Shown here: positions 1 through 8,573 of the stretch, one piece after another
Layout of the letters: each line of letters begins with the position of its first letter
Numbering within the stretch: position 1 is the stretch's first letter
Assembly: GCA_002729885.1 (NCBI GenBank)
Contig: PBUB01000004.1
Coordinates: 186,001 to 250,000, forward strand
Source: Spirochaetaceae bacterium
GTDB taxonomy: Bacteria; Spirochaetota; Leptospiria; Leptospirales; Leptonemataceae
Direction: 5' to 3'
DNA length: 64,000 nt
Translations under genes and position numbers: made by a program
Notes under the pieces: generated by a model
What the model was told of the DNA's origin: nothing
Seen by the model: the letters and a program-made list of their open reading frames with translations, nothing else
Databases searched by the model: none

Positions 1-1173
1 GTCGGCGATATTGAATCCGTTCCTTTCTTAGAGGCCATTCGACAGATGCGAAGAGAGCGTGGCCGGGAAGGAGTCTGTTTTATTCATCTCACTCTGGTGC
101 CCACCATTACAGTCGCCGGCGAAGCAAAGACCAAGCCAACCCAGCACAGTGTTAAAGAACTATTAACCTTTGGTATTCAGCCGGATGTTCTGGTCTGTCG
201 AGTATCCAGCCCATTGAGTCAGGACCTGAAGGACAAGCTGGGCCTGTTCTGTAACGTTAAGGAAGAGAACATCATTTCCGCATCTGACATTAAAGGTAGC
301 ATCTACGAAATCCCGGAGATGTATAGAAACGAGCATCTGGATCTGCGAGTTCTGGAGCACTTCGAAATAGAGCCCAAAAAGCTTAACTTCAAAAAGTGGC
401 ATGAACTTCTGGATATCACACGCAGTCCTAAAAAGACAGTTCGCGTAGCCATCTGCGGAAAATACATCGCACTCCAGGATGCCTATCGCTCTATCTATGA
501 AGGTCTGATGCATGGCGGGATTGCGAATCAGGTGGAGGTAGAATTTGTTTCTGTGGATCCGGAAGAGCTGGAAAAGGAGACATCACCTGCAGAGGCCTTC
601 AAGGGAGTCCATGGAATTCTGGTTCCCGGAGGATTTGGCAACCGGGGTATCGAAGGTAAGTTAAGGGCCATCCAGTATGCCAGAACCAAAAAGATTCCGT
701 TTTTTGGAATTTGCCTGGGAATGCAATGCGCCGTGATAGAGTTTGCTCGCAACGAAGTGGGTCTGGAAGAAGCCAACAGTACAGAATTCGATCCCAAAAC
801 CGAGCATCCAGTGATTTCTCTACTGGAAGAACAGATGGGCCTGGAGCAAAAAGGCGGCACCATGCGGCTGGGCTCTTATCCCTGTGTGGTTTCCGAAGGA
901 ACCCTGGCTCATAAAGAGTATGGACAGAGCAAGATCAGAGAAAGACACCGTCATCGCTTCGAATTTACTCTAAAATACAAAGAGGAATTTGAAAAAGCAG
1001 GACTGACCTTTTCTGGCACAAGTCCGGATGGGCAGCTAATTGAAATTGTAGAGATCAAGAATCATCCCTGGTTCATTGGCTGCCAGTTTCATCCAGAATT
1101 CCAGACTCGTCCGGTGAAGCCCCATCCGCTGTTTTCCGGTTTTGTCAGGGCTTCCTCCAAATTGGCCAAATAG
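1..1173 (+). CDS. pyrG: CTP synthase, 5' end cut off by the window
   Basis: Converts UTP to CTP with ATP and glutamine in cytosolic pyrimidine synthesis. The reading frame is already open at base 1 (VGDIES, then PFLEAIRQ), so about 390 of the usual 535-540 residues are present and the first 140-150 are outside the window. The end of the synthetase domain shows the substrate-loop motif [12 protein letters not shown]. The C-terminal class I glutamine amidotransferase domain has the nucleophile motif GICLGMQ and the His-Glu pair in CQFHPEF. The end matches the family. A gap of about 100 bp separates it from kdsA. It looks intact apart from the window edge. Confidence 0.97.
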   Translation, partial: VGDIESVPFLEAIRQMRRERGREGVCFIHLTLVPTITVAGEAKTKPTQHSVKELLTFGIQPDVLVCRVSSPLSQDLKDKLGLFCNVKEENIISASDIKGSIYEIPEMYRNEHLDLRVLEHFEIEPKKLNFKKWHELLDITRSPKKTVRVAICGKYIALQDAYRSIYEGLMHGGIANQVEVEFVSVDPEELEKETSPAEAFKGVHGILVPGGFGNRGIEGKLRAIQYARTKKIPFFGICLGMQCAVIEFARNEVGLEEANSTEFDPKTEHPVISLLEEQMGLEQKGGTMRLGSYPCVVSEGTLAHKEYGQSKIRERHRHRFEFTLKYKEEFEKAGLTFSGTSPDGQLIEIVEIKNHPWFIGCQFHPEFQTRPVKPHPLFSGFVRASSKLAK

Positions 1174-1274
1174 AACGATTTCGAAAGCTTGCGGGTAATT
1201 GCAGTGCATTTGTGCAGCGAATTCAGCCCTGAAAAAAGAATGGCCTGTCCATCCGCAGTGCTTAGCCTGTCCCT

Positions 1275-2126
1275 ATGCAGGCCAGCAAGCGCCCTTTTTT
1301 GAACAATTCTACCATTGGTGGGGATGAGCCATTCTTTCTCATCGCAGGCCCCTGCGTCATCGAAAGCAGGGATATGCTGAGCGAGGTATGCGAGACCATG
1401 CTGGAAATCACCGGCCGTCTGGGTATTCCCTACGTATTCAAATCCAGCTTCGATAAGGCCAACCGTAGCTCGGCGGACAGCAAGCGTGGACCGGGCATAG
1501 ACGAAGGCCTGCGAGATCTACAGTATATTAAAGAGACCTACGGTGTGCCCGTCCTCACCGATGTGCACGATGCCTCCCAGGTAGATGCGGTGGCCCAGGT
1601 AGTGGACATTCTACAGATCCCGGCATTTCTATGCAGACAAACGGATCTGGTTTTTGCCTGCGCAGATACCGGCCGCTGGGTAAACGTCAAGAAAGGTCAG
1701 TTCATGGCGCCGGCGGATGCAAACAGCATTACAGAGAAGATCAAATCCAGAGGTAATGATAAGTATCTGATCACCGAAAGAGGCGTTAGCTTTGGTTACA
1801 ACAACCTGGTGTTCGATCCCAGAAGCCCCGAAATCATGCACCAGAGCGACATCCCCGTTGTCTTTGATGGAACCCATTCTACTCAATTGCCCGGCGGAGG
1901 CAAACAGAGCGGAGGCGACCGGGCCATGGCTCCTGTGCTTATGCGAGCGGCCGCTGCAGTAGGCATTGAAGGCTTCTTTATGGAAGTACATCCGGATCCG
2001 GCCAATGCCTGGAGCGATTCCAGCAATCAGTACTGGCTGGATAAGACCGAAGAACTCTTGAAGCAGCTTTATGATATCGATCGCCTGGTAAAGACAGGTG
2101 GGGCTGTTCCTGCTGGAGGAGCATGA
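1275..2126 (+). CDS. kdsA: KDO-8-phosphate synthase
   Basis: Condenses phosphoenolpyruvate and arabinose-5-phosphate into KDO-8-phosphate, the first committed step to the KDO of LPS; its presence shows an LPS-bearing diderm. The 283-residue length is normal. The N-terminal AGPCVIES carries the cysteine that marks the metal-dependent class, where the E. coli enzyme has asparagine. KSSFDKANR, a PADAN segment and TERG also fit the family. The stop overlaps the start of the next Lpt gene by four bases (ATGA), so translation is probably coupled. The ATG at 1275 has no clear SD site, but no other start fits the family length as well. Confidence 0.95.
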   Translation: MQASKRPFLNNSTIGGDEPFFLIAGPCVIESRDMLSEVCETMLEITGRLGIPYVFKSSFDKANRSSADSKRGPGIDEGLRDLQYIKETYGVPVLTDVHDASQVDAVAQVVDILQIPAFLCRQTDLVFACADTGRWVNVKKGQFMAPADANSITEKIKSRGNDKYLITERGVSFGYNNLVFDPRSPEIMHQSDIPVVFDGTHSTQLPGGGKQSGGDRAMAPVLMRAAAAVGIEGFFMEVHPDPANAWSDSSNQYWLDKTEELLKQLYDIDRLVKTGGAVPAGGA

Positions 2127-2884
2127 GTTCCGGCACGGAGCTCCAACAGACTGAATGCCGTTCTGGACCCGGTCTGCTTTTCAGTATCTACCTCAAACTC
2201 AAAAAAGCTCTGTACTATGCCCGACGGCATCGTCTGCTTTTCAATCGATGGCAATTAGCCCGCGACAATCCAGCCAGGATGCCCGGGCGCCTTCTACTGA
2301 CCGTTACCCTGCTTGCCCTGTTCACCGCCGGATGCTCGGATGAAATCCCCGTTTTAAAAGAAGAAGGCACAGAAAGCGGCTCCACCATCCGTATTTCAAA
2401 TTTTCGCCGGGAGCAGTACAATGCCCTGGGAGCACCAGAAATGCGGGTGAAGGCCCGGGAAGCATACATCTATGAGTCCGGCGAAGGTGCGAACAAAACC
2501 CAGGAGCGATTGGTAGGATATGATTTCCAGTACACGGACATCGACGGAGCTGATACGACGATTTTAACCGCTCAGAAAGCTGAGATGAATCAGAAAACCG
2601 GGATTATGTATATGACCGGCAATGTGCATCTAAAGGGCCTGGACCGTGAAATTCGCGGAGAAGCGCTATACTACGATATGAAAAAGAAGATCGCCCGCAG
2701 TGATCAACCCGTCTACATAAAGGAAGGGGAGATTTCTACGCATTGTCGCGGTGGCGTGGTAATGTACATGAACGAAGAAAAGCAGATCTGCCGACTGCCT
2801 GCAGGCAAACGGGAAAAAAGAAAACCTGCGGTGCCGGGTACAGGAACGCCCCAGCCGGGCCAGGGGGACGATCTGTTTCAATAG
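2123..2884 (+). CDS. lptC: LptC-like lipoprotein (LPS export)
   Basis: Probable LptC/YrbK family protein, which hands LPS from the LptBFG transporter to the periplasmic bridge. The evidence is its place between kdsA and an OstA-like gene, and a beta-rich region after residue 85 of LptC type (NFRREQYNALG, then VKAREAYIYES). A lipobox ending TAGC puts the modified cysteine at residue 71 of the long form. The ATG at 2123 is coupled to kdsA but gives 52 extra basic residues before the signal peptide. A second in-frame ATG at 2279 (MPGRLLLTV) would give a textbook 18-residue lipoprotein signal. Which start is used is unsettled. E. coli LptC is membrane-anchored rather than lipidated. Confidence 0.75.
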   Translation: MSSGTELQQTECRSGPGLLFSIYLKLKKALYYARRHRLLFNRWQLARDNPARMPGRLLLTVTLLALFTAGCSDEIPVLKEEGTESGSTIRISNFRREQYNALGAPEMRVKAREAYIYESGEGANKTQERLVGYDFQYTDIDGADTTILTAQKAEMNQKTGIMYMTGNVHLKGLDREIRGEALYYDMKKKIARSDQPVYIKEGEISTHCRGGVVMYMNEEKQICRLPAGKREKRKPAVPGTGTPQPGQGDDLFQ

Positions 2885-2927
2885 ATGGGACCCGGGAAGA
2901 ACCGGACTAAGCGGAATCGGAATCCAG

Positions 2928-4541
2928 ATGATTGTTCAAAAAGCGAAAACAGTTGAACGCGCCCAGGCCGGCCGGATTTACCTGCGCATTCCCGTTCTAC
3001 TACTCACCGGGCTGCTCACCACAAATGGCTGCCAGAGTATTCAAGATCTATTTCAGCCCACGGAAGAAACCGGGGACTATAACTTTCCCTGGGATGGTCC
3101 TCTAAACGAAGAGGGAGTGGAAGGTTCAGAGACCGGAGATCCCACAAACGTAACGGAAAACACCGATCCCGAGCCTTCTCCAGAATCCATCGATCCAGAA
3201 AAGGATTCCAGGCTTCAGATTGAAGATAAAACAAAGACAGACCGTGGCCGAGAGATAGTAACCCGCTTCTATGGAGCGGAACTCATTCGACAGAGGATCT
3301 ATATAAATGGAAAACCGGAATGGAGAATTCAGCTTCGCGGCAATGCAACAATTCGGCATGGGAATGTATTGATTCGCGCTCCTTCCATTACCATCGATGC
3401 CGGAAAATATGGAAAAATGACCGGTGGAGTGCAGATCTATGATTCCGACAATGGAATCTTCATTCGCGCAGCTCAGGGAGTCTACAACAGAGACAAAGAG
3501 ACCGTGCAATTATTGGGCTGGCCCTATATGCGCATCAAAAAGCCTGGTCAGGAAACCACTCACATCACCTGCGTTAAAATGGAACGAGATCTGGCAGAGA
3601 AAATCGCCTATCTAAAGGAAGATGTAAGGATTCATCATAGCGATTACAACATCCTGGCAGACAAAGCCAGCTATACCGATGCAAAAGAGATGATCGAGAT
3701 TCCCGACAATCCCAGGATTCTGGGAAAGGGAGAGTATCTAACCGGCGATCGCATTCTATACTACACCGGCGAAGAAAAGGCGATTCTGGAAGGTAAGACT
3801 CTCTATGCTACCTATGAGCCAGAAACCATCACTGTGCCCAACCTGGAAAACTATGCCCGATTGAATGGCCCTTTGCGAGAAAAAGCCATAGAAGAGGCCC
3901 GTAAGGAAGCGGAGAAGCGAGGAGAGACACTTCCTGATCCCGATGCAGAGCAAAAGAAGCCCACCGGTCCAGTGCTGCAGGTTCTATCGGCGGATCGCAT
4001 CGAGCATCTATTTGCGGACAAAAAGAATCCAGTAACAAAGATAACAGGTAATGTCATCTTTACAGATCCCACACGGGAGCTCCGATCCCCGGCTCTGGTA
4101 GGTACCGGTCCGTCCATGGCCGTTCTCAGCACAGACCAGGGTGTCGAGTTTATAGATAAAGAGGAAAACATCCGGGTAAAATCCAGGGAAATGGAATACA
4201 AAAGACAGGAACAATTCCTCACTCTTACCGGGGATCCGCTGGTGGAGTTTCTGGACGAGGAAACCGGCGAGGTAACCGGAACACTTACCGGTGCTTTTAT
4301 AGAAAGAGATTTCCAGGCCGAGGTTACCCTGGCCCGAGGCAATGTGGAGTTGAATCGGGGTGAGGACCGAGCCCGGGGAGAAATCGCCCGGTACGAAGAA
4401 AAGGATGGTTATCTGGAATTCATCGGTAATCCCCGAATCTATAGGGATGGCTCCTGGATTCAGTGTAGCCTGGTTCGCATGTATCCCGATCAGGATCGAA
4501 TTGTGTTCGAAAAGAACATACAGGGCGCCATCGTAGAGTAA
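2928..4541 (+). CDS. OstA/LptA-like lipoprotein
   Basis: Large protein of 537 residues related to the OstA (LptA / LptD N-terminal) beta-jellyroll family that carries LPS across the periplasm. A signal peptide ends in TTNGC, placing a lipid-modified cysteine at residue 35. A Pro/Glu/Asp-rich linker follows to about residue 100. Repeated short beta motifs then recur, such as LRGNATIRHG, MTGGVQIYD and ITGNVIF, typical of stacked OstA strands. It is about three times longer than E. coli LptA (185 residues), and the strands seem to fill the protein in two or more blocks with a charged linker near residues 305-345. Family from motif pattern; exact role inferred from lptC and lptB neighbours. Confidence 0.75.
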   Translation: MIVQKAKTVERAQAGRIYLRIPVLLLTGLLTTNGCQSIQDLFQPTEETGDYNFPWDGPLNEEGVEGSETGDPTNVTENTDPEPSPESIDPEKDSRLQIEDKTKTDRGREIVTRFYGAELIRQRIYINGKPEWRIQLRGNATIRHGNVLIRAPSITIDAGKYGKMTGGVQIYDSDNGIFIRAAQGVYNRDKETVQLLGWPYMRIKKPGQETTHITCVKMERDLAEKIAYLKEDVRIHHSDYNILADKASYTDAKEMIEIPDNPRILGKGEYLTGDRILYYTGEEKAILEGKTLYATYEPETITVPNLENYARLNGPLREKAIEEARKEAEKRGETLPDPDAEQKKPTGPVLQVLSADRIEHLFADKKNPVTKITGNVIFTDPTRELRSPALVGTGPSMAVLSTDQGVEFIDKEENIRVKSREMEYKRQEQFLTLTGDPLVEFLDEETGEVTGTLTGAFIERDFQAEVTLARGNVELNRGEDRARGEIARYEEKDGYLEFIGNPRIYRDGSWIQCSLVRMYPDQDRIVFEKNIQGAIVE

Positions 4542-4841
4542 CGAAGATTCAGCAAGCCCCTGAAATTCCGGGTATCCGGAATCACCCTGTAGCTTTAAAT
4601 CAGCGACTCATCCCGAAATTTATTCTCCGGGTTCCTTGCCTGTTCCTTGCTTGCATCCAGAACCGGCTTGCAAAACTCGGGCCAGATCCTATGAAAAAGG
4701 CCAAAGAAGGTTTGCCTTCCGAATTGCCCCTTGCATTCTGGATTTGTGGCTCGAGCCAAAAAATCCAGAAGTGCCGTCTCCTCCGTTCAAAGAGAGGAAA
4801 CCAGAGATCTTCACTCAGGTGGATTTGATCCGGATTTCCGG
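4542..4841 (+). other. 300-bp gap before lptB with a small hairpin
   Basis: No convincing gene. A perfect 7-bp inverted repeat with a 4-base loop (ATTCCGG / CCGGAAT) lies at 4565-4582, 24 bp after the OstA-like stop. It lacks a T-run, so it is at best a weak terminator or RNA-processing site. An open frame at 4636-4845 shows no family features and runs into the lptB start, so I do not call it. Confidence 0.4.
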
Positions 4842-5564
4842 ATGAGGACCCTGCGAATGGAGGGTCTGGTAAAGATCTATAACAGAAAACGCGTGGTGGA
4901 CGGGGTTTCCTTTGAAATCGCTCGAAGAGAGATCGTTGGCCTTCTGGGGCCCAATGGAGCAGGCAAAACCACTTCCTTTTATATGGCTGTGGGCCTGGTC
5001 CAGCCGGATGAAGGCCGGGCATTTATCGGAGAAGAGGAAGTAACCAGACTGCCCATGTTCAAGCGAGCAAGGCTGGGTGTGGGATATCTGGCTCAAGAAG
5101 CCTCGGTTTTTCGCAAACTGAGCGTAAGAGAAAACATCGAAGGCGTTTTGCAGATGCATTTCAAGGATCCAAAAGAGATCCGTCGTCGATCCGATGCATT
5201 GATCGATGAGCTTCATTTAAACAAGGTAACGGACCAGAAGGGATTCACCCTGTCCGGGGGGGAACGAAGACGATGCGAGATTGCCCGTGCTCTGGCCACA
5301 GAACCGGATTTTATTTTGCTGGATGAACCATTTGCGGGCGTAGATCCCATCGCTGTGCGGGATATCCAGGATCTGATCTCGCAGCTAAGAGAGCGGGGGC
5401 TGGGAATTCTTATTACAGACCATAATGTGCGAGAGACTTTGAAAATCACCGATCGAGCCTATATTATGTATGCAGGTCAGATCCTGAAATCCGGCACTGC
5501 CCAGGAGCTGGTCCAGGATCAAAGAATCAAAGAAATCTATCTGGGAGAGGACTTCACTCTGTAA
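4842..5564 (+). CDS. lptB: LPS export ABC transporter ATP-binding protein
   Basis: Cytoplasmic ATPase that drives LPS extraction by LptFG. The start is placed at the ATG at 4842 (MRTLRMEGL), giving 240 residues as in other LptB proteins; the open frame extends 37 codons further upstream but that part has no similarity. Visible motifs: Walker [10 protein letters not shown] (36-44), Q-loop YLAQEASVF, signature LSGGERRR (137-144), Walker [13 protein letters not shown] and switch histidine in LITDHNV. This combination, with LAQEAS and the wording of the signature region, is typical of LptB rather than other ABC ATPases. Six bases separate its stop from rpoN, the same adjacency as in proteobacteria. 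LptF and LptG are not in the window. Confidence 0.95.
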   Translation: MRTLRMEGLVKIYNRKRVVDGVSFEIARREIVGLLGPNGAGKTTSFYMAVGLVQPDEGRAFIGEEEVTRLPMFKRARLGVGYLAQEASVFRKLSVRENIEGVLQMHFKDPKEIRRRSDALIDELHLNKVTDQKGFTLSGGERRRCEIARALATEPDFILLDEPFAGVDPIAVRDIQDLISQLRERGLGILITDHNVRETLKITDRAYIMYAGQILKSGTAQELVQDQRIKEIYLGEDFTL

Positions 5565-5570
5565 ATCATT

Positions 5571-6974
5571 ATGGCGCTTTCCCAGCAACTGGTACAGAAG
5601 CAAACGCAGCGCCTGGTGATGACCCAGGATCTGAGGCAATCTATTGAGCTATTGCCTCTGTCCAATCTGGAACTCTCCGAAAGGATTCAAACCGAACTCC
5701 TGGAGAATCCTCTTCTGGAACTGAAGGAAGAGGAAGAGAACCGGGAGACTCCGGAAAGACCGGAGCGCTCCAGCACAGAAGAGGACAACTCGGAATCCGA
5801 ATCCAGATCCAGAGAAGAATATAGCGATTACGGACAGATTGATTACGAAGGCGCAGATCGAAAGAATCAGTTCTTACAGAATGCAGTAACCTCCCACAGT
5901 TCGCTGCAGGAGTATCTCACCGAGCAATTGAGGCTGACGAACCTGGGAGCCCGGGAATTCGAAGCGGCTACCATTATTGTTTCTGCCATTGATCAAAAAG
6001 GATTTCTTACTGAATCTCCGGAAATCTTGCTGGAAGATCAGAATCTTCCTCCCGGGGCCATCAATCGCATCCTGTCCACCATCCGTGAGCTGGATCCTCC
6101 AGGCTGCGGAGTTAGCGGAGTTCAAGAAGCGTTATTGGTCCAGGCCGCACTCCTGAATGCGGAGCCTTTTGTACTGAAATTGCTGGAACGGCATTTTGAA
6201 GATCTGGAGCGCCTGGATTATAAGAAGATTGAAAAGGAAACCGGCTGCAACGAAAGCAGAATCCATTCCGCTCTGCAATTCATTCGAACCCTGGAGCCAT
6301 TTCCAGGCACTCTCTATTCCACCCGGGAGCCGGACTATGTTGTGCCGGACCTGATCGTAGTAGAGATGGAAGAACGAATTAACGTAATCATAAACGATGA
6401 CTGGATTCCTGCTCTTCAAGTGAATGAATCCTATAAGAATCTGCTTTCCGGCGGTAAAGAAGCGGATGCTGAGTATCTAGAAAGCAAGCTTTCCAGCGCC
6501 ACCTGGCTACTTCGAGGAATCAAGCAGCGCAGACAGACCCTCTACCGGACAATGCAAACCATTGTGGAGCATCAGGAAGAATTCTTTCGCCAGGGGCATG
6601 GACATCTGGTACCCCTCACACTGCGAGAAGTAGCAGACGATCTGGAAATGCATGAATCCACCATATCCAGGATTACCACAAACAAATATGTCCAGACAAG
6701 ATGGGGAATCTTTGAACTGAAATACTTTTTCACCAGCGCACTGAAAAAGGCAGATGGAGGACGAGGAGAATCGTCCACAAACATTAAAGAGAGAGTTCAA
6801 AAACTGGTGGATGCCGAAGATCCATCCACGCCATTATCGGATCAGGAAATTGCAGATAAGATCGCGGCCGAAGGTGTCAGTATTGCAAGACGAACAGTGG
6901 CCAAGTACAGAAAGATATTGAACATTCCATCGGCAGAGAGAAGAAGAATTTTAAAAGGCATGGGTCGAGGATAA
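5571..6974 (+). CDS. rpoN: RNA polymerase sigma-54 factor
   Basis: Sigma-54, which recognises -24/-12 promoters and needs AAA+ activators to open them. 467 residues, normal size. Region I has the Gln/Leu-rich activator-binding segment (QKQTQRLVMTQDLRQSIELL). An acidic region II follows (about 50-95), then the core-binding domain and the C-terminal DNA-binding part with the RpoN box ARRTVAKYR near residue 440. It sits in one run with hpf, hprK and ptsH and shortly before ntrY-ntrX, whose product carries the sigma-54 contact loop, so factor and activator are genetically linked. Confidence 0.97.
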   Translation: MALSQQLVQKQTQRLVMTQDLRQSIELLPLSNLELSERIQTELLENPLLELKEEEENRETPERPERSSTEEDNSESESRSREEYSDYGQIDYEGADRKNQFLQNAVTSHSSLQEYLTEQLRLTNLGAREFEAATIIVSAIDQKGFLTESPEILLEDQNLPPGAINRILSTIRELDPPGCGVSGVQEALLVQAALLNAEPFVLKLLERHFEDLERLDYKKIEKETGCNESRIHSALQFIRTLEPFPGTLYSTREPDYVVPDLIVVEMEERINVIINDDWIPALQVNESYKNLLSGGKEADAEYLESKLSSATWLLRGIKQRRQTLYRTMQTIVEHQEEFFRQGHGHLVPLTLREVADDLEMHESTISRITTNKYVQTRWGIFELKYFFTSALKKADGGRGESSTNIKERVQKLVDAEDPSTPLSDQEIADKIAAEGVSIARRTVAKYRKILNIPSAERRRILKGMGRG

Positions 6975-7004
6975 AAGAAGAAAGCCAGGGAAAAGGAGGG
7001 GTCA

Positions 7005-7304
7005 ATGGAAACCAGCTACCACTTTCAAAATATAGATTCGTCAGATGCTCTGAAGGAATACGCAGACAAGGTCGTGGACAAACTGTCCTCGCACTTCAGC
7101 AACCTTCAGAATGCAACAGTGCATTTTAAGGTGGAAAAGATCCATCAGATTGCTGAAATTACTATCAATGGGGATAGCGGTCAGTTTGTGGCCGAAGAAA
7201 AGGCAGAGGATATGTACGCTGCCCTGGACCTGGTGGAAAAGAAACTGGAAAAGCAGATTCGAAAGCACAAGGAAAAGCACCTGGGTAAGAATCAAAGGGG
7301 ATAG
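7005..7304 (+). CDS. hpf: Ribosome hibernation promoting factor, short form
   Basis: Binds the 30S decoding region in resting cells and stabilises inactive ribosomes. 99 residues match the short HPF/YfiA class without the C-terminal dimerisation domain of long HPF. The sequence has the family pattern (YADKVVDKLSSHF, then VHFKVEKIH and VAEEKAEDMYAALDLVEKKLEKQIRKHKEK). A strong SD AAAGGAGGGG lies just before the ATG. In proteobacteria hpf also follows rpoN directly, supporting the call. Confidence 0.93.
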   Translation: METSYHFQNIDSSDALKEYADKVVDKLSSHFSNLQNATVHFKVEKIHQIAEITINGDSGQFVAEEKAEDMYAALDLVEKKLEKQIRKHKEKHLGKNQRG

Positions 7305-7305
7305 A

Positions 7306-8313
7306 GTGAGTCTGATGGAACCTGGCAAGCTACTGGAAAACTCGGAGCTGGGTCTCAGGATCCTGGCCGGCGAGAATGGATTAAACCGGAAGATTCGCAA
7401 TGAGGATGTGAATAGACCGGGTCTGGCGCTGGCCGGGTTTTACCGTAATTTTGCTCATGACAGACTTCAGGTCTTTGGCCAGGGTGAGTTCGCATATCTA
7501 CTGGATTGCGGAGGAGAGGTAGAAGGAAGGATAAAGGATGAATTCTTTAGCTATGAGTATCCTGCTCTGGTGTTTACCCATGGAAATCAGCCTCCTTCCT
7601 GCTTTATAAAAAAATCGAATGAGACCGACACTCCGTTGCTACAAACCACGCTTTCAACACACGATTTTATTCTAAACTTCAATCGAATCATTACCCGGGC
7701 TCTGGCTCCGCAAACATCCATTCATGGAGTCTTGATTGAGGTATTTGGCCTGGGAGTATTGCTGCTGGGACCTTCTGGCATCGGAAAATCCGAAACAGCT
7801 CTGGAATTGATTGAGCGAGGCCACCGGCTGGTGGCCGATGATATGGTGCATATTCGTCACATGGGCAAAGGTGAGCTCATTGGAGAATCGGATCCCATGA
7901 TCGAGCACCATATGGAACTGCGTGGAATCGGTATCGTCAATATCAAGGATCTGTTCGGAGTTGGAGCCATCCGCAAGAAGGTTCAGGTGGACCTGGTAGT
8001 ATTTCTGGAAGATTGGAAGGAAGACAAAGAATACGATCGTCTGGGTATCGATGAACAGACCATGGAAATCCTGGATGTATCCATTCCCAGCATTACCCTG
8101 CCGCTCAGACCGGGTAGGAACATTCCCATTCTGGTAGAAACGGCATCCATGAACCATCGATCCAGAAGGATGGGCTTTCATGCGGCACGCTCTCTTTCCG
8201 AGCGAATTCACTCGAGGATATCGCAACAGATTACGGAGGATGCAGAAAGAGAGAATCCGCCAAAGAAGGAGCGAAAAAAAGCATCCCCTAAACCTCTGAT
8301 GGGACCCGTTTAA
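7306..8313 (+). CDS. hprK: HPr kinase/phosphorylase
   Basis: Bifunctional enzyme that phosphorylates and dephosphorylates Ser46 of HPr. The start is taken as the GTG at 7306, one base after the hpf stop and five bases after GGGG, giving 335 residues; an ATG at 7315 is possible. The open frame continues upstream through hpf but that part is only the other frame of hpf. Walker A GPSGIGKS is at about 155-162, VADDMVHIR follows, and the K/P signature is seen as MELRGIGIVNIKDLFGVGAIR-type sequence near residue 205. The C-terminus ends in a basic tail. Its stop overlaps the ptsH start (TAATG), so the kinase and its substrate are coupled. Confidence 0.95.
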   Translation: MSLMEPGKLLENSELGLRILAGENGLNRKIRNEDVNRPGLALAGFYRNFAHDRLQVFGQGEFAYLLDCGGEVEGRIKDEFFSYEYPALVFTHGNQPPSCFIKKSNETDTPLLQTTLSTHDFILNFNRIITRALAPQTSIHGVLIEVFGLGVLLLGPSGIGKSETALELIERGHRLVADDMVHIRHMGKGELIGESDPMIEHHMELRGIGIVNIKDLFGVGAIRKKVQVDLVVFLEDWKEDKEYDRLGIDEQTMEILDVSIPSITLPLRPGRNIPILVETASMNHRSRRMGFHAARSLSERIHSRISQQITEDAERENPPKKERKKASPKPLMGPV

Positions 8314-8573
8314 TGGAAACTATTGATGTAACCATTGAATTGCAGGAAGGGCTTCATGCAAGACCCGCCAGCATATTCGTGCGCGAAGCAGCCAAATTCA
8401 AGTCCGAGATATTTCTAACCGCCAACGGAGTAACTGTAAACGGAAAGAGCATCATGGGAATTCTGATGCTGGCTTTAAGTCCAGGAACTAAAGTTACACT
8501 GGAAATCCGGGGAGACGATGAGAAGCAGGCCATTGCAAAATTGCCAGATCTTCTGAACGGAGCCGAGAGTTGA
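8313..8573 (+). CDS. ptsH: Phosphocarrier protein HPr
   Basis: Small PTS phosphocarrier, 86 residues. Both sites of phosphorylation are visible: His15 in GLHARPAS (target of enzyme I) and Ser46 in GKSIMGILML (target of HPrK). It follows hprK with a one-base overlap and overlaps the TTG of ntrY by four bases. No enzyme I or sugar EII gene lies in the window, so here HPr may serve mainly as a regulator linked to sigma-54 functions, which is inference from context. Confidence 0.96.
   Translation: METIDVTIELQEGLHARPASIFVREAAKFKSEIFLTANGVTVNGKSIMGILMLALSPGTKVTLEIRGDDEKQAIAKLPDLLNGAES

Noticed and set aside
7111-7305. Upstream extension of hprK through hpf
   Set aside because: It is the out-of-frame shadow of hpf; the GTG at 7306 has its own SD.
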